Shown: positions 19,646-33,640, counted from the stretch's first letter. The stretch: 64,000 nt of DNA from Gammaproteobacteria bacterium (GCA_015491865.1 WFVD01000031.1:27684-91683); one strand, 5' to 3'. Made by a program: numbers and translations. Notes: generated by a model from the letters alone, not told the origin.

Positions 19646-21019
19646 ATGGTAAACGCCGCTGCGCCTCTGCTGTTGCAACAGTTGAGGGCTGAGCTGGAGG
19701 CGATCCCTGCCAACCGTTACTGGGTAGCCTATAGCGGGGGGGTCGATTCCCATGTGTTATTGCATGCGATGGCGGCGCTTCGCCCGCAGCTGTCGGCAGC
19801 AGTCAATGCGGTTCATGTTAACCACGGCCTCAATCCTGCTGCAGGTCAGTGGGCGGCACACGTCATTTCGATTTGTGATGCGCTCAGCATTCCTTGTCAT
19901 CTTTTTAATGTTGATGCCCGCCCCAGGAGAGGTGAAAGCCCAGAGGCGGCCGCCCGCAATGCCCGCTACCACCACTTTTCACAGCTGATCGAAGCGGGCG
20001 ATGTGCTGCTAACCGCACACCATCAGGAGGATCAGGCAGAGACGCTGCTGCTGCAACTGCTGCGCGGTGCTGGCCCGCACGGCCTGGCAGCGATGCCGCT
20101 GGTCGCCCCATTTTCTGCTGGCCAGCTTGCTCGTCCACTGCTCAACACGGCGCAGGCGTTAATCAATGACTATGCGCAGGAGAGATCGTTGTGCTGGATT
20201 GAAGACCCCAGTAACCAGGAGCGGGGCTTTGAGCGCAACTATCTGCGTCATGACGTGGTGCCATTGCTTAAGGCGCACTGGCCGGCTTTTTCAAAAACAG
20301 TCTCACGTGCCGCCGCGCACTGTGCTGAAGCAGCAGGGCTGCTGGATGAGCTCGCGGCCGAAGATCTGCAGCGGCTCTCAGGCGGTGCGGCAGAGCGGCC
20401 TCTCGCTGCGCGGATCTCCCTTGATGGATTGCGTCAGCTGGCACCGGAACGGCGCAGAAATATAATAAGATTTTGGATTAGGAAATGCTCATTACCTACT
20501 GTTTCAACGAAGATAATGGACCAGATTAACGCTTCGCTCATTACCGCCCGAGATGATGCGGTGCCGCTGGTTCGGTGGCCGGGTGGTGAGCTGCGTCGCT
20601 ACCGCGAAGATCTCTATGCGATGGTGCCACTGGAACCGTTTGACCCCTCGCTGCAGTTTCGCTGGTGCTGGCAGGAGGGGGCGCTCGAGTTGCCGGCCGC
20701 CATCGGTAGCGTAGTGGCGCAGACGCATCTTGCCACAAGTGGAGATAGCAGTAGCAAGGGGTTAAGCCGAACCCAGTGCGAGCAGCAGCCGTTGAGCGTA
20801 CGTTTCAGACAGGGTGGAGAGCGCTGCCGCCTGCCCGGGCGTACGCAACACCATCAGCTAAAGGGGTTGCTGCAGCAGGCGGGAGTGCCGCCGTGGCAGC
20901 GCGACCGAATTCCGCTGATCTATCTGGGTGAGCAGCTCGCCGCAGTGGTCGGCTATTTCTACTGCGCCCCATTTCAGGCGAAAAGGGGTGAGGCGAGGGT
21001 GACATTTGCGTTGTACTAG
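19646..21019 (+). CDS. tilS: tRNA(Ile)-lysidine synthase
   Basis: 457 aa; PP-loop 'YSGGVDSHVLLH', 'AVHVNHGLNPAAGQW', 'HHQEDQAETLLLQLLRGAG'. Confidence 0.95.
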   Translation: MVNAAAPLLLQQLRAELEAIPANRYWVAYSGGVDSHVLLHAMAALRPQLSAAVNAVHVNHGLNPAAGQWAAHVISICDALSIPCHLFNVDARPRRGESPEAAARNARYHHFSQLIEAGDVLLTAHHQEDQAETLLLQLLRGAGPHGLAAMPLVAPFSAGQLARPLLNTAQALINDYAQERSLCWIEDPSNQERGFERNYLRHDVVPLLKAHWPAFSKTVSRAAAHCAEAAGLLDELAAEDLQRLSGGAAERPLAARISLDGLRQLAPERRRNIIRFWIRKCSLPTVSTKIMDQINASLITARDDAVPLVRWPGGELRRYREDLYAMVPLEPFDPSLQFRWCWQEGALELPAAIGSVVAQTHLATSGDSSSKGLSRTQCEQQPLSVRFRQGGERCRLPGRTQHHQLKGLLQQAGVPPWQRDRIPLIYLGEQLAAVVGYFYCAPFQAKRGEARVTFALY

Positions 21020-21155
21020 TCGTAACTGATCAATGATTTCCATAGAGAAATTATGCGCTTGCCAATTAAAATTCGATTGAGCGCGCGTAGAAAATCTTGT
21101 AATATAACCCCCCGTCCTGTTTGTTGATTCAAATACAAACGTCTTACTATTTTAG

Positions 21156-22799
<1,644 letters not shown>

Positions 22800-22876
22800 A
22801 AGTTTTAAGTATAGAATAAGGCCTTTGTACGAGCAGGAAAGAACAGTCGTGCAAAGGTCTCAGAAAGTAACTGTAA

Positions 22877-24190
<1,314 letters not shown>

Positions 24191-24281
24191 GAGCAAGAGC
24201 GATTCGAACAGCGTCTGGCGAGGTTGATCGATGGTGACGGCAATGAGTTTACCAGACCACTCTGATAGACTTGTGTCACCC

Positions 24282-24554
24282 ATGAAGATCATCCTCGCCA
24301 TTCTTTTTTTACTGCTGGTGCTGCTGCAAATTAAACTGTGGAGTGGTGATGGTGGTATTGTCGATACGGTGCAACTGCAACGGGCGGTTGATCAACAGCG
24401 GCTGGAAAACAGTGCGCTCACGGAGCGCAACAGGGCGCTTGAGGCTGAAGTTGAAGATCTCAAAAAAGGGATCGATGCGATCGAAGAGCGTGCCCGCAGT
24501 GAACTGGGTCTGATCAAGCAGGGCGAAACCTTCTTCCAGACAGTCGATGAGTGA
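24282..24554 (+). CDS. ftsB: Cell division protein FtsB
   Basis: Start at ATG 24282 (MKIILAILFLLLVLLQIKLWSGDGG); coiled coil; 'EERARSELGLIKQGETFFQ'; between eno and ispD. Confidence 0.93.
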   Translation: MKIILAILFLLLVLLQIKLWSGDGGIVDTVQLQRAVDQQRLENSALTERNRALEAEVEDLKKGIDAIEERARSELGLIKQGETFFQTVDE

Positions 24555-25275
24555 TAAAGCACATTACTGGGGCGTGATCCCGGCTTCCGGTGTTGGCAAG
24601 CGCATGGGCAGTGAGCTGCCCAAACAGTACCTTACGCTGCATAATCAAACACTCCTCCAGCACACGATTGCACGGCTGCTATCGCACCCGAAAATCAGTG
24701 GTGTCGTGGTTGCCGTTGCTGCACACGATGACCGTTGGCGCGCTATCGAAAAAGATTATGATGGTCAGGTCATGTGGGTAACGGGCGGCGCTGAACGTTA
24801 CCACTCGGTGCTCAACGCCCTGCAGGCGCTAACAGCATTTGCCTCCAGCGAGGAGTGGGTGCTGGTGCATGACGCGGCACGTCCCTGCCTGCGTACGGAT
24901 GATATCGATCGCCTCATCGAAGAGGCGAGTGGTGGTGTCGGTGGCATCCTCGCCGCGCCGGTGAGTGATACCGTGAAGCGTGCAGATAAAAATGGCGCGA
25001 TCATCGATACCGTCAACCGCGATGGGCTATGGCGGGCGTTAACACCACAGATGTTTCGTATTGGGCTGCTGATCGATGCGATCAAGCATGCGATGACGCA
25101 GGGGTTTCCCATCACCGATGAAGCGAGTGCGGTTGAATCGCTTGGCCATGCGCCAAAGGTGGTGGCGGGACATTCCGACAATATCAAGGTCACCATCCCG
25201 CAGGATCTGGAACTGGCAAAGCTTTACCTACAGCAGCAACTATCTGCAATAATGAAACAGAAGGAGAGCTCATGA
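24547..25275 (+). CDS. ispD: 2-C-methyl-D-erythritol 4-phosphate cytidylyltransferase
   Basis: 242 aa; '[20 protein letters not shown]', '[14 protein letters not shown]'. Confidence 0.96.
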   Translation: MSDKAHYWGVIPASGVGKRMGSELPKQYLTLHNQTLLQHTIARLLSHPKISGVVVAVAAHDDRWRAIEKDYDGQVMWVTGGAERYHSVLNALQALTAFASSEEWVLVHDAARPCLRTDDIDRLIEEASGGVGGILAAPVSDTVKRADKNGAIIDTVNRDGLWRALTPQMFRIGLLIDAIKHAMTQGFPITDEASAVESLGHAPKVVAGHSDNIKVTIPQDLELAKLYLQQQLSAIMKQKESS

Positions 25276-25757
25276 GAATTGGTCACGGTTTTGATGCTCA
25301 CCGCTTTACGCCGGATAAAGATGTTGTGATTATCGGCGGCGTTTCGATCCCGTTTGAGCAGGGGCTGGAGGCGCACTCTGATGGCGATGTGCTGATACAT
25401 GCGCTGTGTGATGCGTTACTCGGTGCGGCGGCGCTGGGAGATATTGGCCACCATTTTCCTGATACCGATTCCGCAAATGCCGGCATCGATAGTCGTATGC
25501 TTTTACGCCATATCGTGGGGCTGCTAAGTGAGCGAGGCTACACACTTTCCAATGCGGATGTGACAATCATCGCGCAGGTGCCGAAGATGGCGAAGCACAT
25601 TCCTCTAATGCGGGAGCTGCTGGCGAAGGATCTCCAGCTCACGATTGAGCGAATCAATATCAAGGCGACCACTACCGAAAAGATGGGTTATACCGGTCGA
25701 GGTGAAGGGATCGCAACGCACGCCGTCGTGTTGATCAATGAAAAGTCGGCAGAGTGA
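25272..25757 (+). CDS. ispF: 2-C-methyl-D-erythritol 2,4-cyclodiphosphate synthase
   Basis: 161 aa; '[12 protein letters not shown]', '[33 protein letters not shown]'; overlaps ispD stop. Confidence 0.97.
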   Translation: MRIGHGFDAHRFTPDKDVVIIGGVSIPFEQGLEAHSDGDVLIHALCDALLGAAALGDIGHHFPDTDSANAGIDSRMLLRHIVGLLSERGYTLSNADVTIIAQVPKMAKHIPLMRELLAKDLQLTIERINIKATTTEKMGYTGRGEGIATHAVVLINEKSAE

Positions 25758-26830
25758 TTGAGCGTTCCTTTTTGCCTGACACTACCACCGCCCAGCAGAG
25801 AGAATCATTCCCGCTCGACTGGCCACGTGCCTATGGTGAGCCTGCTTTAAGTGGCACCATCCGTACCGTCCCGGAAGACTTTCGGGTCGATGAGATCCTG
25901 GGTTTTGAGCCAGATGGTGACGGTAGCCACGCCCTTCTTAAGATTCGTAAAAAGAATATTAACACGGAGCGGGTTGCTAAACAGTTAGCTCGCTTTGCAG
26001 GTGTGCGCCAGGTCGATGTCGGTTATGCCGGCCTGAAAGATCGTCGCGCCGTGACCACACAGTGGTTTAGTGTTGATCTGGCTGGGCGGGAGGAACCCGA
26101 CTGGCAATCACTTGCCGAGGATGGTGTTGAGTTTATCGCGGTCACACGACACCGTCGTAAACTGAAACGCGGCGCCCTGCAGGGAAACTATTTCACACTG
26201 GTTATACGTGAGATTCAGGGTGAGCCCCGTTTATTTGAAGAGCGCATTGCAGAAGTTTCAGCAAATGGTGTTCCTAATTATTTTGGAGAGCAGCGCTTTG
26301 GGTTCGCTAACCTTGAAAAAGCGACGGCGATGTTTACCGGGCAGTTAAAAAGGGTACGCCGTCCAGAGAAGAGCATCTACCTCTCTGCAGCTCGTTCATG
26401 GCTCTTTAATAAGATTCTAGCAGCGCGTGTTGCGGCAGGTTCATGGAACAGGGCGATAGCGGGTGATGTGATGATGCTGGCCGGTTCGCACAGTATCTTT
26501 TCAATTGACGGAGTCGATAATGAAATCGACCAGCGCATTCAGAAGCTGGATATTCATCCGACTGGTGCAATGTGGGGTGGCGGTGAGCTTGCTGCAACAC
26601 GCGATGCTGAACTGTTAGAGACAGCAGCGGTTAAAGATGAGGTGGTTTTCTGTGCCGGCCTGAAACGTGCCGGTTTAAAGCAGCAGCGCCGTGCACTGCG
26701 TTTGATGCCAGTAGCGATGCAATTTAATCGGACCACTTCGAACGCAATTGAGTTGCAGTTCTCACTACCCGCGGGGAGTTATGCGACAGTGGTTTTAAGA
26801 GAGCTGCTGAATTACCGCCTGCATGGCTAG
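25754..26830 (+). CDS. truD: tRNA pseudouridine(13) synthase TruD
   Basis: 358 aa, GTG start overlapping ispF stop; '[19 protein letters not shown]', '[10 protein letters not shown]'. Confidence 0.95.
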   Translation: MIERSFLPDTTTAQQRESFPLDWPRAYGEPALSGTIRTVPEDFRVDEILGFEPDGDGSHALLKIRKKNINTERVAKQLARFAGVRQVDVGYAGLKDRRAVTTQWFSVDLAGREEPDWQSLAEDGVEFIAVTRHRRKLKRGALQGNYFTLVIREIQGEPRLFEERIAEVSANGVPNYFGEQRFGFANLEKATAMFTGQLKRVRRPEKSIYLSAARSWLFNKILAARVAAGSWNRAIAGDVMMLAGSHSIFSIDGVDNEIDQRIQKLDIHPTGAMWGGGELAATRDAELLETAAVKDEVVFCAGLKRAGLKQQRRALRLMPVAMQFNRTTSNAIELQFSLPAGSYATVVLRELLNYRLHG

Positions 26831-26864
26831 TTAAGGGTGCTCTCAAAAAGGCGGCCTCTCTCAA

Positions 26865-27701
26865 TTATGGCAGGTCAACAACCTCATCCGACTGAGAAAA
26901 CATCCAGATCAGTGCAAAGCCCAATGCGCGATAGCGCTTTGTTGAGACCAGTGGACTCTCTGCGAAGACGGCGTTGTTGAGCGTGTCAAAGCGGACGAAG
27001 AGACCAAGGCGTAGCTTGTCGGTCAGCTGTTTCCTGACCGATAATGTGCTGCGTGAACCGCTGTAGCCGCTAGTTGCACGGTATTCACCACGGTTTTCTG
27101 TGACATAGGTGGATGTTACCTCATAAAAATAGTTGTGGTAGTCACTGTTTGCGTAGAGTGGGCCGACGGAAAGGCTCGCTTTCCAGTCGTTATATTTTGC
27201 GCTTCTGATGGTGTACTCCAGGTGGGGAGAAAAGCTCCAGCCACGCTGTTTGAAGATCCCGTTGCGGCCGACTGAGTGGGCAGAGCGAAGCGGTAGCTTG
27301 AGCCAGAACGACTGGCGCTGATGGGTGTGATGCCAGAGGTTTAGTTCGAGTGAAGGGCCTAGTTCGACCGTTGGATCCAGATCAGGCATGCCCGCACGCG
27401 GACTGTCACCATCGCTAGAGACAGGGATACCTGCCGCCATACTCAGGTCCAGTTTGATACGCTGAGATTGAAACAGGTGCCCCTGAATCCCGCTGCGATC
27501 AATATTTAACCGCTCACTTCGATAAGTGATATAGGGGAAAGGGGTCGCATAATTACGATAAATATCTGAGCCTCGATAGTAGGGCAGGTTTAGCCCGCCA
27601 ACGCCAATGCCCAGTTCCCAGCGCGGTAGCGGTTGTCCAGAGGCTGCTGGCAATGTGGTGATAATCAGTAGAATAGTTGTGGAAATATTTCTGAGATTCA
27701 C
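26865..27701 (-). CDS. MipA/OmpV family outer-membrane protein
   Basis: 278 aa; signal peptide; 'WELGIGVGGLNLPYYRGSD…PFPYITYRSERLNIDRSGIQGHLF', MipA-like barrel. Confidence 0.85.
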   Translation of the reverse strand: MNLRNISTTILLIITTLPAASGQPLPRWELGIGVGGLNLPYYRGSDIYRNYATPFPYITYRSERLNIDRSGIQGHLFQSQRIKLDLSMAAGIPVSSDGDSPRAGMPDLDPTVELGPSLELNLWHHTHQRQSFWLKLPLRSAHSVGRNGIFKQRGWSFSPHLEYTIRSAKYNDWKASLSVGPLYANSDYHNYFYEVTSTYVTENRGEYRATSGYSGSRSTLSVRKQLTDKLRLGLFVRFDTLNNAVFAESPLVSTKRYRALGFALIWMFSQSDEVVDLP

Positions 27702-27819
27702 GGCGCTATACAGTTTGGCTGGTCTGGTTGTGTTAGGTAAGATGGCAGTGTATTACGTATCCGTAGCGCAATTGTACCATGGGAATGAGCAATAGAAGTC
27801 TAAGCCTGAAAGGAGTGGC

Positions 27820-28170
27820 ATGAAAATGAGTGACTGCCTGTTTTGCAAAATGGTGAGTGGTGAGATAGTGCCTGATAAGGTGTATGAAGATGATAATGTG
27901 CTGGCCTTTCGTGATTTACACCCGCAGGCGCCACTGCATCTACTCGTGATTCCAAAGGCACATATTGCAACGCTTAATGATCTTGATGAAGATAATGCAC
28001 CATTGATCGCACAGATGCACCTGGCAGCCAGGCAGATCGCTAAACAGGAAGGGGTAGCTGAAAAGGGCTACCGCACGGTGATGAACTGTAACAGCGAAGG
28101 GGGGCAGTCCGTGTACCATATTCACCTCCATCTGCTTGCCGGGCGTAATATGCAGTGGCCGCCGGGCTGA
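27820..28170 (+). CDS. HIT-family nucleotide hydrolase (HinT-like)
   Basis: 'DCLFCKMVSGEIVPDKVYEDDNVLAFRDLHPQAPLHLLVIPKAHI', 'HIHLHLLAGRNMQWPPG'. ATG at 27826 is an alternative start. Confidence 0.93.
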   Translation: MKMSDCLFCKMVSGEIVPDKVYEDDNVLAFRDLHPQAPLHLLVIPKAHIATLNDLDEDNAPLIAQMHLAARQIAKQEGVAEKGYRTVMNCNSEGGQSVYHIHLHLLAGRNMQWPPG

Positions 28171-28216
28171 TACTGGAGTGATGATTGGTGGATCTGTTAC
28201 AGGAAGAGTCGCTGCC

Positions 28217-30313
28217 TCATTTTGCTCCCTGGGCGAGTAGCTGTTTGGGTCTGCCAATATAATGTCCCTGAGCATAGTCGATGCCCAGTTTTTTGAGAAG
28301 TGCCATGGTATCTTCATCCAGTACATATTCCGCAATGGTAAATTTGCCGACAGTTTTGGCAATCTGGATCATGGACTGGACCATCGCCTGGTCTGTTTTA
28401 TCGTTGGTGATGTTTTCAATGAAGTTTCCATCGATCTTGATGTAATGAATAGGCAGGTGCTTTAGGTAGTTAAATGAACTGAAGCCAGAGCCAAAGTCAT
28501 CCAGCGCAAATTCACAGCCGAGCGCGATCAGTTTCTTGATAAGCAGGTTGGCCTCCGCGATATGATGTACTGCGACCTGTTCGGTTACCTCGAAGATCAG
28601 GGCGTCGGGCGGGATATTAAAGCGTTCGATATTATCCTGTACGATCTTGACCAGGTTGACCTCCTCAAAAACATGTCCTGAAAGGTTAATCGCAAACTTG
28701 ATAGTGGGCTTTGACTGGCGCTGGATAGATAGCGCTTTGAGGGCATGTTCGATCACCCAGTGGTCGATATCGACCATCAGGCCAAAGCGCTGTGCAGCCG
28801 GCAGGAATGCTGAAGGTGGGATCAGCTTGTCACCATCTCCTGGCATGCGAAGCAGCACTTCATAGATCTCTGAGTGACCGGTGTGCACATTAATGATCGG
28901 CTGATATTCGAGTATAAACTGATCACTCTTAAGCGCCGCCTCAATGCGACGCGACCAGCCGATATCCTCCTCCATCTTGCCCGTTTCATTTTTAAGTTTT
29001 TCGTAGAAGTAGAATCGGTTGCGTCCCGCTCTTTTGGCCTCATGACAGGCAAGGTCTGCCTGAGAAAGAAACTCATCGGGAGTGTAGAGATCAGAGTCGA
29101 TCATCGTGATGCCGATACTACAACTGACCTGGAAGTTCTGGTTACTATCGATAAAGATTAACTGTTCACCCATGGTGGTGATGAGTTTGTTAGCCAGCTG
29201 AATCACTTTCTCCTGGCTGGTACTTTCAATCAGAATGGTGAACTCATCACCCCCGAAGCGACACAAGGTGTCGCACTCCCTGAGGCGGTGCCTGAGCCAG
29301 CGTGCAGCCTGCACCAGCATTCGATCCCCGGCCTCATGGCCGAGGGTATCATTAACATATTTGAAGTGGTCAAGATCAATAAAGAGCAGCGCACTGGTGC
29401 TGTTGGTGGCGGCAATCTGCTCCAGTTTTTCAGTGAAATAGTTGCGGTTATAGAGTCCGGTCAGTAAATCATGGTTGGCAAGGCGTAGCAGTGTTGCATC
29501 CCGCTCACGCAGGGCTGTGATGGTGGTGTTGAGCGCGCTGCTGATGTTGTTAATTTCACGGTGTCTGGAGGGCTGAACATAGATATCAGTATTGCCTTCG
29601 GCCAGGCTTTTAAGAGGCTTACTGAGCTGTTCAAGTGGCTTGACGGCACGCATAATGATGTTTTTACTGATGAGCAGGATGACAAGAAAGATCAGCAGAA
29701 TCACAAAACTGCCAATAACAAGATTATTGACAAGCTGTTTTTCATAAGGAGAGAAATCGAGGCCGATTTCCACATAACCGGCAAGGGTGATCTCATCAGT
29801 GGTCTCATCGGCGAGATTAAAGTCTAGCAGGCCGTCATCGGGAATAGATTCTACCCAGATAGGCGTATAGGTTTTGATATAGGGTAAGCCATCACGCGCC
29901 TGCTCAATGATCTGGGGTTTTTGTGAAGCGGTAATATTATTCAGCAGCGCCAGCTGTGTTGAGTCGAGGCTTAAATGGTGAGTTGTGCTGTTGAGATTTG
30001 GGCGGCCTTCGCTAAAAATCAGCGCTCCATCACGGCTGTAGTAATTAACGTACGCAATTTCAGGGAACTTTTCGATATAGTCTTCAATGTGAATAAAACG
30101 ATCTGGTTCTGATCTGCCATCATAGAGCGGTGTGCCTAGTTCGTTAAGTTCCTGGGTCCAGCGAGAGGCCCATTTTTCAAGGTTATTATCGACAATCCAG
30201 CTGCTCATCAGCCACAGGCAGGAGGCTGCTGCAAGGTAGACAATGACCGCGTAGACGATATGAATGAGCAGTATATCGCCGACCAGACTGCGTTGTTTGT
30301 TGTTGGTTTTCAT
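28217..30313 (-). CDS. Membrane sensor with HAMP-GGDEF-EAL domains (c-di-GMP turnover/effector)
   Basis: 698 aa; two TM bracketing a periplasmic domain; 'CRFGGDEFTILIEST'; EAL region 'YEVLLRM', 'FEVTEQVA', 'LDDFGSGFSSFNYLKHLPIHYIKIDG', 'TIAEYVLDEDT'. Confidence 0.93.
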   Translation of the reverse strand: MKTNNKQRSLVGDILLIHIVYAVIVYLAAASCLWLMSSWIVDNNLEKWASRWTQELNELGTPLYDGRSEPDRFIHIEDYIEKFPEIAYVNYYSRDGALIFSEGRPNLNSTTHHLSLDSTQLALLNNITASQKPQIIEQARDGLPYIKTYTPIWVESIPDDGLLDFNLADETTDEITLAGYVEIGLDFSPYEKQLVNNLVIGSFVILLIFLVILLISKNIIMRAVKPLEQLSKPLKSLAEGNTDIYVQPSRHREINNISSALNTTITALRERDATLLRLANHDLLTGLYNRNYFTEKLEQIAATNSTSALLFIDLDHFKYVNDTLGHEAGDRMLVQAARWLRHRLRECDTLCRFGGDEFTILIESTSQEKVIQLANKLITTMGEQLIFIDSNQNFQVSCSIGITMIDSDLYTPDEFLSQADLACHEAKRAGRNRFYFYEKLKNETGKMEEDIGWSRRIEAALKSDQFILEYQPIINVHTGHSEIYEVLLRMPGDGDKLIPPSAFLPAAQRFGLMVDIDHWVIEHALKALSIQRQSKPTIKFAINLSGHVFEEVNLVKIVQDNIERFNIPPDALIFEVTEQVAVHHIAEANLLIKKLIALGCEFALDDFGSGFSSFNYLKHLPIHYIKIDGNFIENITNDKTDQAMVQSMIQIAKTVGKFTIAEYVLDEDTMALLKKLGIDYAQGHYIGRPKQLLAQGAK

Positions 30314-30405
30314 CTTGTCAGCTACTGTTCATCGTGAGGAGCCACAGCCACGCGGTATGAAGGGTACTCAATGTTTACCGGGTTTCGATAACCAGAATAT
30401 AGATA

Positions 30406-31506
30406 CTACTGTGTCAGTGTAGCGTTAACCCGGGGCGAGGGCCACCTTTCAAGCCTGATTGTCTGGTTATCCTCAGGGATCGAAAGATTGAACTGCTTGA
30501 TGGTCTGTGTGTTGACGAATATACGGGCCTGTTCCAGTGGTGCCACACCCGGTTCAGGGATAGTGTTGTCGTTGCTGACCGTAAGCAGGCGGGCAACAAC
30601 CCTGGCAGCGACATCATCACCCACCTGTGAGGCCGAGATTGCAGCGCCCGCCGGGAGCAATAAACCGTTGATCGTAAAAAGTGGCGTGCTATGTTTTACA
30701 CTGTAGCTCACCATATTGCGCAGGGTGCGTTTACTAAGAATTCGGTTATCTGGCAGTAACCAGAAGGCGTCGATCTGAGGTGTTAAATGTCGAAACTCAC
30801 TCCACATCTCCTTGTCGCTATTCACGGTGCGGCTGAGCAGAGCGATCTCATATGTCGCTGCAATTTGTGTGGCGTTATCGATGAAGGGCTCTTTGCCGCT
30901 GCCGGTGATTAACCCAACCCTGCTTAATGTTGGAAGAACCGCTTTCCACGCCTGGAACTGCTGGTCGATAGCGGGCACCAGGCTGACCCCTTTCATCTTT
31001 TCGTTGATCAACCCATGGTCCTGATAGTTATAGACCTGGCAAAAGATAACCGGTCTCTCCCTGAGCTGGGTGGCAGCCTTTGCAGCCTGCAGCCCAACGG
31101 CGACAACCTGCAGGTGTTGTGCCTGTCTGATGTTATCAATAATTTCAGCCGCAGGCTGCTGGTAGAGATAAAATGATTCGGCACGCCCCTTCTTCTGGCG
31201 GATCAGTTGCTCAACCTTATGTTGGATAATGTGGTGATTTTCGATATCACGGCTGACGATGATGGCAACGTCAAGCGGACTGGCTGTTTCAACCACTGGA
31301 GGAGGCGGTGGTGGCGGAGGAGGGGGTGAAAGCAGTAAAGCGGTGGACGTAGCTGCTTCAGTGACGACCTCGGGAGCCGCTGGCGATGGGTCAAATGGTT
31401 TCCCTGGAAGCGAGCAGCCGCCCAGTGTGACCACTATCAGTAGCAGTAACGTTCGAACGAGCGTTATGCTGTGACTGTTTCTGGCGCTGTGTTGATATTT
31501 CTGCAC
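30406..31506 (-). CDS. Periplasmic substrate-binding-like lipoprotein (ABC_sub_bind-type) with polyproline linker
   Basis: 366 aa; lipobox VTLGGC; SPPPPPPPPPPV linker; SBP-like fold motifs 'GLQAAKAATQLRERPVIFCQVYNYQ', 'LPTLSRVGLITGSGKEPFI'. Confidence 0.75.
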   Translation of the reverse strand: MQKYQHSARNSHSITLVRTLLLLIVVTLGGCSLPGKPFDPSPAAPEVVTEAATSTALLLSPPPPPPPPPPVVETASPLDVAIIVSRDIENHHIIQHKVEQLIRQKKGRAESFYLYQQPAAEIIDNIRQAQHLQVVAVGLQAAKAATQLRERPVIFCQVYNYQDHGLINEKMKGVSLVPAIDQQFQAWKAVLPTLSRVGLITGSGKEPFIDNATQIAATYEIALLSRTVNSDKEMWSEFRHLTPQIDAFWLLPDNRILSKRTLRNMVSYSVKHSTPLFTINGLLLPAGAAISASQVGDDVAARVVARLLTVSNDNTIPEPGVAPLEQARIFVNTQTIKQFNLSIPEDNQTIRLERWPSPRVNATLTQ

Positions 31507-31655
31507 GTTATTACCGGGTGATGACTGTTATTAAATAGTGATGCGGCGTGACCAGCAGCGTGCTGGTCGCCGTATTAAACGGGTTATTTTAACTGAAAAA
31601 ACAGCGTGAAGGCTCTCTGTTGTGGTGATCGATGGATCCATATTAAGGGCGCTTT

Positions 31656-32897
31656 CTAACCGTCTTGTTGTGGCCGCGGATCTTTCAGCGTAAGGCTGCG
31701 GGTGTCGGCGATGGCGTCGCGATCAGGCAGTGTCGAGCGGAGCTGTTTAAGGCACTTTTCAGCGGTAGCGCGGTAGGCGGTCAGTTTTCCGCCATAGATG
31801 GTGAGCAGCCGTGGCGCCTGTTCTCGGTCTGGCAGTAACACCGTTTCACGAGGGCGGCTAAAGGGGCGCTCACTTTCGTTGCTGTCGGCTGCGCGGGGCA
31901 GGACACGCAGCCCGGCAAATGTACTGCAAACCGGGTTTCTCTGCAGGTTTCGGTAGGCGGGAAAATAGCTGGCCATGGTCTGCAACAGGTAGCGCGCCTC
32001 CTCCTCTGTCGGTGCAACAGTGCCAGGGTCCATGTTGGAATCGAAGTGTTTCTCAGTGGTGCCGACGAGTATTTCACCCTGCCATGGCATGGCGAAGACC
32101 GCGCGCCGATCACTGGGGGCTTCCATGTAGTAGATCCCTTTTGTGAGTCTACCCTCGATCACGATATGGGTTCCCTGTATCAGGTCGACTCTCTGTGGTG
32201 TTTGCTGCGGTGAGATCTTTGCCAGCACCTGATTGACCCATGGGCCGGCGGCGTTAACGACAGCGCGCGTTTTACAGGTGATGGTCTGCCCATTTTTCTG
32301 ATATTGAATGACGGCGCCGTCGTTATGCAGCTGGCCGTCAGTAAACTGCGCCCCTGTTTCAAGGAGCGCGCCGAGTGATTCGGCAGAGTACATCACAGCG
32401 CGAGTGAGGGCAGCATCATCTGTCTGTGCATCATAGTAGCGAAAAACCGCCTCCAGCCCGATGGTGTCAAGGCCGTCTAACGTGTGCCATTTCTCTTTAT
32501 CTAAAGAGCGAAAGATGCTGGCACGATGAAACCCACCCATGACTGAATAGAGTGTGAGGCCGGTACGAATCAGCCATGGACGGCGGCGGGTATCTTTATA
32601 AATGGGAATATAAAACGGCTGTAGCCTGACCAGCGAGGGAGCATTTTTTAATAGTAGTGCGCGTTCACGCAGACACTCACGCACCAGAGAAAACTGCATC
32701 CCCTCAAGATAGCGCAGGCCGCCGTGAATCAGTTTGCTGGAGCGACTGGAAGTGCCGCTGGCGAGTTCCTCCTGCTCAAGAACCAGCACTGAATGGCCTG
32801 CTGCTGCCGCTGCCTGAGCGACCCCAACACCATGAATGCCTGCGCCGATGACGATCACATCATAATATCGACTACCCACTATCATTCTCCACCACAT
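31656..32897 (-). CDS. Glycerol-3-phosphate dehydrogenase-like FAD-dependent oxidoreductase
   Basis: 413 aa; 'YYDVIVIGAGIHGVGVAQAAAAAGHSVLVLEQEELASGTSSRSSKLIHGGLRYLE', 'NAAGPWVNQVL', 'TIYGGKLTAYRATAEKCL'. Confidence 0.88.
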   Translation of the reverse strand: MWWRMIVGSRYYDVIVIGAGIHGVGVAQAAAAAGHSVLVLEQEELASGTSSRSSKLIHGGLRYLEGMQFSLVRECLRERALLLKNAPSLVRLQPFYIPIYKDTRRRPWLIRTGLTLYSVMGGFHRASIFRSLDKEKWHTLDGLDTIGLEAVFRYYDAQTDDAALTRAVMYSAESLGALLETGAQFTDGQLHNDGAVIQYQKNGQTITCKTRAVVNAAGPWVNQVLAKISPQQTPQRVDLIQGTHIVIEGRLTKGIYYMEAPSDRRAVFAMPWQGEILVGTTEKHFDSNMDPGTVAPTEEEARYLLQTMASYFPAYRNLQRNPVCSTFAGLRVLPRAADSNESERPFSRPRETVLLPDREQAPRLLTIYGGKLTAYRATAEKCLKQLRSTLPDRDAIADTRSLTLKDPRPQQDG

Positions 32898-33640
32898 GCA
32901 CGCTGGTTGAGTACCGGATGAGATAGCATCGCTTCAATCGCCATGGTCTCAACCATCTCAATCCCCTTTGCTGCCAGCGTCAGGGCCAGTTGCGGATCGG
33001 TCACCTCATAGAGCACCCACTGCCAGGGGCCGCGCCAGATCTCATCTTGGTTCTCAGGCAGGCGACGATGGTTGGTAAAGAGGTAATCTGGCGCGAGTTC
33101 CCTCGCTATCTGATGTGACGCCTCATCCCATCTGGCAGCGACCCAGCCGATCTTCTTAGCGCCGAGTGCGCGGGCCGTTTCCAGTGCGGAAACTTCGTAT
33201 GAGATGGGAATGCACTGTGAGCCGAGCGCGGTTAACTGTTGCATGATGCGCTGCACAACAAACTCGCTACCGAAGCGTCTGGTGCTCTCCTCTTTTATCT
33301 CAATGAAGGCGTGGCGATGAGGCCAGCTACGCAGTAGCGTTAGCAGCGCTGCAAGGGTAGGGATAGCTGTCTCTGAGAACTGATTACCAAAACGCATTTT
33401 TTCACTTGCAGGATAATGGGCCAGCTGCTCTGCATGAAGCTGAGTGATATATTGTGAGTGGCCAGTGATGCGTTGCATATCATCGTCATGAAAGAGCACT
33501 GGAACGCCGTCGGCAGTGAGTTGAATATCGACCTCAACATAGCAGCTGCCCGCCTTTAGTGCCGACTCAATCGCCGGCAGCGTGTTCTCTGGATAGTGCG
33601 CAGCATGGCCGCGGTGGGCGACAAGTTCAGGTATCTTCAT
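32882..33640 (-). CDS. Glycerophosphodiester phosphodiesterase (GDPD family)
   Basis: 252 aa; 'LVAHRGHAAHYPENTLPAIESALKAGSCYVEVDIQLTADGVPVLFHDDDMQRITG'. Confidence 0.92.
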   Translation of the reverse strand: MKIPELVAHRGHAAHYPENTLPAIESALKAGSCYVEVDIQLTADGVPVLFHDDDMQRITGHSQYITQLHAEQLAHYPASEKMRFGNQFSETAIPTLAALLTLLRSWPHRHAFIEIKEESTRRFGSEFVVQRIMQQLTALGSQCIPISYEVSALETARALGAKKIGWVAARWDEASHQIARELAPDYLFTNHRRLPENQDEIWRGPWQWVLYEVTDPQLALTLAAKGIEMVETMAIEAMLSHPVLNQRACGGE

